NCBI GenBank assembly: GCA_964017235.1
Contig: OZ024929.1
Location: forward strand, 111,771,793 to 111,835,792
Reading direction: 5' to 3'
Source: Sabellastarte sp. h YS-2021
Taxonomy: Eukaryota; Annelida; Polychaeta; Sabellida; Sabellidae
DNA: 64,000 bases
Part shown: piece by piece, positions 47,390-57,515 of the stretch
Layout of the letters: each line of letters opens with the position of its first letter
Position numbering within the stretch: position 1 is the stretch's first letter
The notes under the pieces: model-generated
What the model saw: the letters and a program-made list of their open reading frames with translations, nothing else
Databases searched by the model: none
What the model was told of the DNA's origin: nothing
Position numbers and translations under genes: made by a program

Positions 47390-48522
47390 CTGAAAAGCAG
47401 TAGATTAGATCAGATACATTTTATCATAAAATTACTACTATAGTTTTAGTAACTTCGAAACCTATACAATGCCTTTCATGTTTCGCTTAGTTTCAGGCTT
47501 AACTTAAGAGCTTTGGGTACTACACATGCAGGCATCTCAATTTACTAGTAAACAATTCAATTTTAACCAACTATAATCAGGCCTAGCTTGGCTTTTGTAA
47601 GAATAATGCTTCTTAAAGTTAACTGTTTTTTGTGTGGGGGTGTGTTTGTGTGCTGGGGTGTGTTTGTGTGTGTTTTAGTCAAGACAAATTACTGACTGCG
47701 GGAAAGAACCAACTGTTTAATTGTCTCTTGAATGGCACTAACTATTGTTTATATTCAACACTGTGTATGGTGCTTAATTGCTTATACTTAGCAATTTCAG
47801 ATCTATTAATTGAGCACATATGATTACAAAAATATGATTTAGAAAAAATTGTCTAAAAGCCTATCAAAAAACTACTCAATATTAATAAGGCTAACACATA
47901 TTACAAAGAAAACTGAATAACATTATATTTATTTTTTATTTATCATTAAATAACAATAAAGAAAAATATCCAAATATATGCATACATGAAATATTTATTT
48001 ATGACATCAAATATATGTTGGACAGCCTAAGGACGCAATTAAACAAAAGCATATCATAAGCACTCAGCCCTGTATAGTGTGTATTGGGAAAAATATCACT
48101 TGATTGATAATTTAGTAACGATTGCAATGTTGATTGATTGCAATGAGTATTAAGTTACTCGGTTGGGTGTGGAAGCTTTAACACATATACAGTATGACAA
48201 AACCTCATTTAATTATGAAGTTGTATTCTGGAAAAACTGACAGGAACATCACTTTACTTTTGCTATAAGTAACTTAAAATATATATTGACAGTGTCAATT
48301 TGACACAAGTGTAGCAGCAAAAATCAAATCAGTTAGCACTACGGTAACATTTTACAGCACTTTTGAATGGGCTAAATTAGTTCTGAAACTCTTCACTATT
48401 AGGTTTTTTGTGTGGTTTTTGTTTTCTGGTACCTGGACTGAGAGGGGTGAAAATGCATACCAAGCTGTTCTTGAATACAGCTGTATCAGTTTCCAATCAA
48501 TTCACACAACTACCAATAAGTA
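47390..48522. other. AT-rich spacer, nothing recognised
   Basis: A short GTGTGTTTGTGTG-type tract lies at about 47630-47680. Otherwise there are no repeats or family-like frames. Confidence 0.45.
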
Positions 48523-48759
48523 CTGCCTTGCTACCAGTTATCACCAGTTACCAATTATCACCAGCATTAAATAAACTGTTCCTCATATTTCAGTAATGGC
48601 CAAATAATATGAAAGCTTTTTGCTGTATATTTGTTCCATTCACATTGGAAATAGTTTAACCTTATTTGCTAGACATGGGATGTACTTTTGGTCAAGTTAT
48701 GTCTATTTGAAATTGCCTGGCGATTAATTGCCACCTGGCAATAATTGGTAGCAAGGCAG
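48523..48759. mobile_element. TA-flanked MITE with CTGCCTTGCTACC ends
   Basis: The inverted ends CTGCCTTGCTACCA and TGGTAGCAAGGCAG are extended inward by diverged (TTATCACCAG)-like motifs. TA lies at 48521-48522 and 48760-48761. 237 bp, non-coding. Tc1/mariner-type mobilisation is likely. Confidence 0.78.
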
Positions 48760-49156
48760 TAATAAACGGATTTATATTCTAATGCATCATGTTCTGTGCT
48801 AGCTTTATGGGACCAATTCATTCAGTCACTGATTGTTTGTATAAATTTAAATTGAAATATCTTGCTTATTACAATGTGGTTTCACAGGAATTCAATAGAA
48901 TAAAGAATATACTTATACAAATAGGTGTGAGAACAATTCTCTAACCACATGGTTTTATACAACATAGACAATAGGTATAAGAACAATACTCTAACCAGAT
49001 GGTGAAACAATACACATTCCCTTCTAGTAAGTGACAGATGACATGGAGGTTGACCTAATAATTATATAATTACAATTTATGATATAACTCTATTGATAAA
49101 GCAATTACATACTTCAAACATAAACAAACTAGAAGAATGTTTTTTGCTAACAAAAA

Positions 49157-52100
49157 CTAGAGATTGCGTCTCGACGCAGTGTATCCCCGGACGGGACATA
49201 GTTAAGGCGTGAATGTGTCAGGCTTGAGCCTGTTTCCTGGAGCACCAGGTCAGGATTCTCCATAGTACCAGATTACTTCCAAAAGCTAATCACTAGTTGT
49301 TTCACTTATATCTGTCTTTAAAAATTACATTTCATGGATCCAGAAGATCCATATAGTGATCCGGATCGCTTCCAAAACTCAATCATTTCATCCTTTTACC
49401 TTTTCAGACATATTCTAAAAATTTCATCAAAATCCATAAGTTTTTGAGTTATCTTGTACACAGACACATCTGGCAGCCTGGATCCACATGATCCAGACAG
49501 TGATCCAGATTACTCCCAAAATCTAATCACTTGTTCTTTGTCCCATTTAAGACATTTCCTGAAAATTTCATAAAAATCCATTCATGACTTTCTGAGCTAT
49601 TTGTCTTTAAAAATTACATTCACGGATCCAGAAGATCCAGATAGTGGTCCAGATCACTCGCAAAATTGAACCATTTCTTCCTTTTACCACTTCTTCCTTT
49701 TTACCATTTGTAACATATCCTGAAAATAGTAAAATCCATTCCAAGATTATGTGCAAGCCTGGATCCAGATGATCCAGATCACTCCAAAAATGTAATCACT
49801 TGTTCCTTGTACCATTTAGGCCATTTGCTGAAACAATCCATCCATAATTTTTTGAGGTATCTGTCTTAAAAAATTACATTTCATGGATCCAGAAGATCCA
49901 TATAGTGATCCGGATCACTTCCAAAATTCAATCATTTCATCCTTTTACCACTTCTTCCTTTTACTATTTGTAACATAGCCTAAAAATATCATCAAAATTC
50001 ATCATAAAATCATGTTGCAGGTTCGATCTAGATGATCCAGACGGTGATCCAGATCATTCCAAAAGTATAATCACTTGTTCCTTGTACCATTTAGGTCATT
50101 TGCTGAAAATGTCATCACAATCCATCCATAACTTTTTGAGGTATGTCTTATTACATTTCACGGATCCAGAAGATCCATACAGTGATCCGGATCACTTCCA
50201 AAATTCAGTTATTTCATCCTTTTACCTTTTCAGACATATCCTGAAAATTTCATCAAAATCCGTCCATAAGTTTTTTTGCTACAATGTACACAAACACATC
50301 TGGCAACCTGGATCCAGATGATCCAGACAGTGATCCAGATCACTCCCCAAATCTAATAACTTGTTCCTCGCACCATTTAGGTCATTTGCTGAAAATGTCA
50401 TCACAATCCATCCATAACTTTTTGAGGTATCTGTCTTATTACATTTCATGGATCCAGAAGATCCATATAGTGATCCGGATCACTTCCAAAATTCAGCCAT
50501 TTCATCCTTTTACCTTTTCAGACATATCCTGAAAATTTCATCAAAATCCGTCCATAAGTTTTTTTGTTACAATGTACACAAACACATCTGGCAACCTGGA
50601 TCCAGATGATCCAGACAGTGATCCAGATCACTCCCCAAATCTAATCACTTGTTCCTCGCACCATTTAGGTCATTTGCTGAAAATGTCATCACAATCCATC
50701 CATAACTTTTTGAGGTATCTGTCTTATTACATTTCATGGATCCAGAAGATCCATATAGTGATCCGGATCACTTCCAAAATTCAGCCATTTCATCCTTTTA
50801 CCTTTTCAGACATATCCTGAAAATTTCATCAAAATCCGTCCATAAGTTTTTTAGCTACAATGTACACAAACACATCTGCAACCTGGATCCAGATGATCCA
50901 GACAGTGATCCAGATCACTCCCCAAATCTAATCACTTGTTCCTTGCACCATTTAGGCCATTTGCTGAAAATGTCATCACAATCCATCCATAACTTTTTGA
51001 GGTATCTGTCTTTAAAAATTACATTTCATGGATCCAGAAGATCCATATAGTGATCCAGATCACTTCTAAAATTCAACCATTTCATCTTTTTACCTTTTCA
51101 GACATATCCTGAAAATTTCATCAAAATCCGTTCATAAGTTTTTGAGCTTTATTGTACACAAACACATCTGGCAGTCTGGATCCAGATGATCCAGACAGTG
51201 ATCCGGATCACTCCCAAAATCTAATCACTTGTTCCTCGTCCCAATAAGGACATCTCCTGAAAATTTCATCAAAATGCACCCATAACTTTTTGAGCTATCT
51301 GTGTTTAAAAATTAAATTTCATGGATCCAGAAGATCCAGACAGTGATCCGGATCACTCCCAAAATTTAATCACATCTTCCTTTTACCAATTTGGACATAT
51401 CCTGAAAATTTTATCAAAATCCGTCTGTCAGTTTTTGAGTTATCTTGTTTACAAACAAACAAACAAATAGAGGGCCCAAAATGACCCTCGGTCAGGTACT
51501 TTGGCGGTCAGTGGATGACCTTCAACGAAGATCTGTAACCGGTCAGCCTGGATGCTGGTACTCCATCATGTACTCAACCTCAAAAGCCATTTTCAATAGT
51601 TTCCACGCAATGTAGTCAGCATTAAGTGTGAAAATATTTCCAAATATGCCAAAAAATGACCCTTGGTCAGGTACTTTGGCGGTCAGTGGATGACCTTAAA
51701 TGAAGATCTGTAACCAGTAAACCTGGATGGCAGAAGTCCATCATGTACTCAACCTCCAAAGCCATTTTCAATAGTTTCCATGCAATATAGTCAGCGTTAA
51801 GTGTGAAAATATCTCCAAAAAGACCAAAAATGCCCCTCGGTCAAGTACTTTGGCGGTCAGTGGATGACCTTCAATGAAGAGCTTCAAGGTCAAATTTCTG
51901 CATGGTTATAGAGGACATATATATGTATTATATATACCAGCCATAGGATGATCTAACTTTCTGTCTTGGAGAACTGGGCCAAAATGTGCAAAAATGGCCA
52001 AAATCTGACCTTTAAGTGGCCACCAGTGACCTTGAGATTGAAGGTCAAGGTCACAAAACAATAGCGTTCGTGGCATTGCCCATATATACCCACATACCAA

Positions 52101-52220
52101 ATTTGAAAGTTCTAACTAAAATATTTTTAAAGTTATCGCGTCCAAAAGGAAATCTCTGCGGCGGCGGCGGCGTGACCGTACTGAATCCTAAGTATCCCCG
52201 ACTTTCGTCCGGGGATACAA
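49157..52220 (+). mobile_element. Hairpin-ended element, family H7
   Basis: The 5' end is an A-run then CTAGAGATTGCG, a small palindrome GCGTCTCGACGC, and the motif GTATCCCCGGACG (49181-49193). The 3' end has GTTATCGCGTCCAAAAGGAA, a GCGGCGGCGGCGGCG run (about 52158-52172), then the hairpin GTATCCCCG/CGGGGATAC with AA. CGTCCGGGGATAC at 52206-52218 is the reverse complement of the 5' motif over all 13 bases. The core is a GATC-rich array, then three units of about 175 bp (AGTGGATGACCTTCAA...) at 51477-51900 and a 3' module shared with H4. No coding capacity. Confidence 0.72.
49330..51430. repeat. GATC-rich higher-order tandem array, about 288-bp period
   Basis: Two alternating subunits of about 145 bp form a 288-290-bp higher-order unit: CATCTGGCAACCTGGATCC recurs at about 50299, 50587, 50875 and 51165. 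One subunit carries the 16-bp palindrome AGTGATCCGGATCACT (about 49912, 50182, 50470, 50758, 51343) and the other AGTGATCCAGATCACT. The first part (49330-50050) is more diverged than the middle. Confidence 0.9.
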
Positions 52221-53318
52221 TAAGTTGTTTCATTAAATTTAAAGATTTTATTGGTATTATTCTCTTGCGAAGAGTAAGGTCAATCTTCCTCCGTTTGGAG
52301 TCAGGTCAATGAACTCAGGACAAAAACTTAAATTACCAATATGTTGCGGAAGAACCTTAAAATTGCCTAACAAATTGTTACATGGGGGCATGGAGCTGGG
52401 ATTTGTTATAAATATTTTAGGGCGCAACCTTCACAAACTTTAAATAAATAAAATAAGTCAATAAGTCAATGAATAATAAAAAAATGCAATAAATGGGGAG
52501 ATGAAATTAGTTCAAATTACGAATAAAAAAATTTAAAAAGAAATTTAAAAATAAACTTATGATTCCTTCTTCATTTTTCCATGAATTTAATGTAATAAAT
52601 CGAGCAGAAGCTGTCTAAAATATCCTTGCGTTGCCGGTTTTCGACGGTCTTGCGCATTTTAATCCATTTTTGTTTCTTTCATCAGTCCCTACGGTATTTT
52701 AAACTTAAAATTTAAAAATATGCTGTTTAAGTGGCGAGAACAAATATAATGGATTAAATATTTTAATTAATTTTTTTTTATTTGATTCAATTTCTATGTG
52801 TATAGTGTTTTTATTTTACAAATGGTTGTCCGTTATCGACGGTAAAATAAAGTCAATATTAATGGTATTCACAATATATTCTAAACTTTTTAGTTTCTAC
52901 ATGGTCCTCTGTAAAATGATAATTTAGCAAATAAATGGAATAATTGTTGCAATTATATCATAAAAATTTCAAATAACATTCTTTCTTGAATGTGTGGACA
53001 TAAAATTATTTTTGTTGACTATTACATCATTAAATTTTAAAGTTGGTTTTGAAGACTGTTTCTTCCATTTTGTGTCAAGACAAAGCACGTGATTTTATGT
53101 TAATGAGCATGGGCATGGTTTATTTTATTATAGCATCCAAAAATCAAAATATTTTATTGCACCTTTTTCTTATATTTGCTTCTGAACTAAAGCATGCTGT
53201 CAGTGAAAATATTTGAGATAAAGGTTAATAATTAAAAAAATATGGCATTTTATTTTTAAAAATAAAATCTTATAAATCTATTTGTCTTTTACAAAATATG
53301 TTATAACAGTATTTTAAC
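52221..53318. other. AT-rich spacer, possible old element flank
   Basis: The stretch TTCGACGGTCTTGCGCATTT at about 52638 and its rough inverted counterpart near 54940-54965 (TTAATGCGCAGCCGTCGATA) may be the ends of an older element that contains the hAT at 53319-54656. Support is weak. Confidence 0.35.
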
Positions 53319-54656
53319 CAGACTTGTAAACAAAGTAATAGAAGTAATAGAAAAGTAATAGATTGGAGTCAACTTCGATGTAATAGTAATAGTAATAGAT
53401 TGAAATTTTTCAAATGTAATAGTAATAGATTGAAATTCTATCTATTACATCTATTACTTTCTATTATTTTTCTATTACAATTTACCCTTTGCTATTTTTC
53501 AGAAGGAGGTTGTAGAAAAATGATCACTTAACATGGACTTTAATTCTGTAATGAATTAGTTTTCATATAAATTAATACTTTAAATGGACAATAATGAATT
53601 AGTTGTCATAAAATCATCACTTTAAATAAACTTCAAAACAATAATGAATTGATTTTGTAGCACTCATAAGTCAAATTCATTTTAAACTTTCATACATAAA
53701 CTTTTCAAATAATCAACTTGTCATCAAAGAATACTAAATATAACACACAAATGTTAAAATAAATAACTTTGAAATATCAAGGGACCTTTAATTGTCCCTC
53801 TTTGATTGAATGTTCTAAAACAACTGTCTTTGAGGTGGTATTATTAAAGGCTTAAAGAGGCCAATTTAACCTTTGGAAGGATTAACTAAATGTTCCTGAG
53901 TAAGGAGAAACTGTGACACATGAAAGGCAATCACACAGGTCACTATTGTGTATAATAAGGGCAGCATTGTGGCATATGTTAGCTGTTTCACTGATTTACA
54001 TAAAATTACCAGAGTTATTATTTTCAAACATAAATGTCACTCTTGAATCATTTTGAGGTGGGCTCTGCATGCAAAGAATTTGAAAGAAAGGGGTTCTTTG
54101 AATGCAGTGTTTTCTCAAGTATTTCTCATAATAATAAGAGTTTTTCAAATCTAACAACTCATCATAAAGTGAATAAATATGAGAATTGTTTTACAACAAT
54201 GTATTTTCCCCCAGATAATATTTACTGATAATAACATATTTTTCAGCATTTAAAAAGCTTTGCATGGAATTTGCCAGAAATATACCTCTCATTGCAAAAT
54301 TTACAGCACTTAAGTGGCTTTGTATAGAATTTTCATAAATTCTCCAAGTAGTCAAGTCATTCTTAAAAAGAATAAATACGGGATCTATTTATTTAATTGT
54401 AAATATACCAAGTGATATATTTGTGATATTTTATCCTTGTATGGCATAATCTGAAGCATTTTCAATAAAATTAGATGTATAAAGTATCCTGTCAGTTTTA
54501 TTTCTGTGTTAAAATTACCTCTCAAGTTTGCGCCAAATTGTAATAGAATGTAATAAAGTAATAGAAGTAATAGATGCCAATGTAATAGTAATAGATTGAA
54601 TATTTTCAAATGTAATAGTAATAGTAATAGATTGGCTGTAATAGATTACAAGTCTG
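53319..54656. mobile_element. Non-autonomous hAT element with TAATAG clusters
   Basis: A 1338-bp element bounded by CAGACTTGTAA and TTACAAGTCTG, flanked by a perfect 8-bp duplication ATTTTAAC (53311-53318 and 54657-54664). Both subterminal regions are dense in (GTAATAGTAATAGATTGAAA)-type motifs (53340-53475 and 54540-54640). No transposase is visible; the 64-codon frame at 54034 has no recognised domain. hAT by ends and duplication length. Confidence 0.88.
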
Positions 54657-54664
54657 ATTTTAAC

Positions 54665-56045
54665 GGGATGAAATTTGCATATTTCACGGAAATTTATGAG
54701 TGTTACCAATGACAACCATATTTTATTTTGCTTTGAACATTCATATTATATTTCACCTAACAAAATCAGGATTTTACTGCACCATGTAATAGAAACTTTA
54801 TTTTATAAAATTCAAAACAATATTTGAATTTAATATCTCGTAATACCGGTATATTTTAAAATAAGGTCATTATATTTATTTATATCATTTTTACTGACAA
54901 TAAAAGCACGTGTACAGAACTACAATGTATTAATGCGCAGCCGTCGATAATGGACGACCGTCAATAATAGATGACACAACGATACCTTTCCAATGATGTA
55001 TATAACATACTTATTAGTTAAATATTTTTGGAAATATAAAAAAAAATGAGGCCTAGCTTATTGATGAATTTGTAACACCAGTTAAGCTACAACTGGGTGA
55101 ACATAGGGGATTCATATTAAAACTGTCACAAATATCTCAAACAAATTCCATATTCTTCACTAGACCGATTAATCTGTCTCTCAGCCAATTTTTAAAAGAT
55201 GGATGTATTGGCGAGAAACAGATGGCATAAGTATGCAAAAAACATAAACGTCCTGAAGGGCAACAAACGGTACACATCCTGACATTACACATGTACTAGG
55301 CTACCACCTTGAGTATCAAGGATGTGCCCCGCATTAAACTTTTGCATAGTTAATGGATACGTTTACCAAAATTTATTTCACTTACAAAATTTCATCATTG
55401 TTTAAACAAACAGGAAGTGCAGAAAAAGTGTCTATATTACTGCAAACAAAGAAAATTGTGTTCCTACATCTAAATGCTTTATACTGTTAATACATTTAAG
55501 TGGATATTTTAAAGTTACCATCCATCAGTTTTAAAAAGGCACATTTTGGGACAGAAAACTCGGTCTAATTCTTCACAGAACTAATTTGTATAATTTATAA
55601 CACTATTTCCATTATATTTTAATAAGATAAATGCATATATAAATAGGATTCACATAATTATATATTTGCTACTTCCTGGTTCTTCTGTCACAGACGTTTT
55701 TGTTTTTCCCGATACCTTCTCAGGATGCTTTGCGCGAATCGAAATGCTGATTACAGGTGAAGAACCCCAGTACACAAAGATAAATGGATACGAAGATAAA
55801 CGGTCTTGAGAGTTTGCATGGCTTATCTTAGTGGATTAAATTTCACAAAATAAATAACAAATGTCTTGATAAGCTTAACTTGAGAATATTCTGTAACTTA
55901 GTTCATTCAATTTTGTTGCTTAGACTATTTTTCCATATTTCTACACATATTGCCACTAATATAAAGTGTTATTTGCATTCTTTGAGGCATGTATGTGTGC
56001 TGTTCACTCATATTTAATGCATATCTTATTGGTATGTGTATATTT
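54665..56045. other. Spacer, nothing firmly recognised
   Basis: A CpG-containing stretch at 55685-55770 has splice-like signals on the plus strand (CTTCTGTCACAG before it, ATTACAG|GTGAAG after it) but no supporting frame. Confidence 0.35.
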
Positions 56046-56118
56046 CAACACATTTTAAAAATGTCAACAAAACTTCACAACTGTTGTGAAGTTTTGTTGA
56101 CGTTTTTAAAATGTGTTG
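56046..56118. repeat. 73-bp near-perfect palindrome
   Basis: Arms of 36 nt (56046-56081 and 56083-56118) around a single T, with one mismatch that would be a G-U pair in RNA. The arm starts CAACACATTTTAAAAA and ends CAAAACTTCACAAC. It could extrude as a cruciform or fold as an RNA hairpin if transcribed. Confidence 0.92.
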
Positions 56119-56393
56119 CATTTGAAGGTAAATTATTGTAGTTCATTGTGTTTTTATTAGAATCAACTGGGTGCAGTGATGGCCAAATTATTATAACAAG
56201 TCTTGGCTTAGTGTAAAATATAACAGATTTTTGGCAATGAAAATATATAAATATTGTTATTTAAAAATAATTTAGTAAAAATATGATATTCCTTACAATA
56301 TAAAGGGACTTTATTGTAGGTTGTACACCTTTTTTCTTTAAGTTTGCTTGTATTTTTAGTTAAGATGTTGTGTATGCCTGATGTAAGTAAAGA

Positions 56394-56561
56394 TGTTAGT
56401 AAAGTAAGTCCAGACTTTGAATGTTTTTTCTTTTATTTCTGGATAGATAGTAAAGTAAAGTAAGTCCAGACTTTGAATGTTTTTTCTTTTATTTCTGGAT
56501 AGATAGTAAAGTAAAGTAAGTCCAGACTTTGAATGTTTTTTCTTTTATTTCTGGATAGATG
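56394..56561. repeat. Minisatellite, 56-bp unit, three copies
   Basis: CCAGACTTTGAATG recurs at 56410, 56466 and 56522. The units are essentially identical, which suggests recent slippage or duplication. Confidence 0.9.
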
Positions 56562-57435
56562 TTAATGCTATAAAAACAACATAAACATTGTTCAAATACC
56601 TGTCTTATGATATTTGTCTTTTGCTATTTTTTGTATGTGGGTAAAGTATTTTTAAAATATTTGCAAAAGTTTAACATCTCATGCTGATGACCTCCTTCAT
56701 ATTGGAATTTGGCAGAAAATGTTAAATGTTCAGCTAAGTAGCATTTTATGTCAGTACATATGGAAACACACCAACCGGATGCCGGATGCCGCATGTATGG
56801 AAATAGGCCTTTACACTTATCCAGAAAAGTGGTGGGAGTATTATTCTCCAGCACATGACAAAAACAGAGAAGAGGAGATTTCCTAAATTAGGGAATTCTT
56901 TAAAAGTTGTTGATAATAATATTGCAGTTTTAAAGACCTGCGTGACAGACATAAAGTTTGTTATGACAGTTAAAGTTTATGTACTATATACTGATTGACA
57001 TAGAAACAGAATCTTGATGTGGTGTAAAATTATAAACTTTTCAAAGTATTATGGACTTCTACCTTGTGTGTAGGACTGTAAAAGTGAAAGTAATTGATGG
57101 GTTAATTGGTACCAATGTTTACTTTCAAATGTTTATAAATTTCTGTAATTAAAGACAGGTAAACTGTAACACTAGTTCTTTCCTAAGGGTATTACTTTCA
57201 ACATTAGCAAATTGTTAAAGTTACATTTTCCATTATTTGTACAACACACAAAAATCTTCCACCCTTTTACAATGGAAGACTGAGAAATCACAAGGTAAGC
57301 CTTTAAAATATTTAATAACACATAATCAGTTATATGAACTTGTACATATTTATCACTTATTCCAATGAAAAAAAGGAATAATAAGGTAACAAAGCATTTA
57401 CTTAACTATTTTAATATGCAACATACTTAATACAT
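56562..57435. other. Spacer, nothing recognised
   Basis: A GC-richer phrase near 56770-56795 (CCGGATGCCGGATGCCGCAT) may mark an old repeat. No frame or paired repeat was found. Confidence 0.4.
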
Positions 57436-57439
57436 GTAC

Positions 57440-57515
57440 CACAGACCTAAGTGGGAATCGAACCCACAATCCTAGTGTACAGCACGAAGGAGAGGGCTAG
57501 GCCTAATCACCTCTG
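57440..57515 (-). mobile_element. tRNA-like sequence (SINE head or tRNA pseudogene)
   Basis: Read on the minus strand it has a well-formed T-arm, GTGGGTTCGATTCCCAC (about 57447-57463), with a perfect B box. It is preceded by an anticodon-arm-like segment and a weak A-box region (GTGATTAGGCCTAG). The acceptor stem does not close cleanly, so a functional tRNA is unlikely. A tRNA-derived SINE head is the better guess. Confidence 0.5.

Noticed and set aside
50082-51050. Frames encoding Asp/Pro/Ser-rich repeats
   Set aside because: Direct by-product of the GATCCAGA tandem units of H7; identical frames recur with the 288-bp period.
55685-55770. Possible plus-strand exon between splice-like signals
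   Set aside because: No partner exon with matching phase and no recognisable peptide; splice-like motifs of this quality occur by chance.
57440-57515. A functional tRNA gene
   Set aside because: The T-arm is good but the acceptor stem and A box are poor. A SINE head or tRNA pseudogene explains it better.
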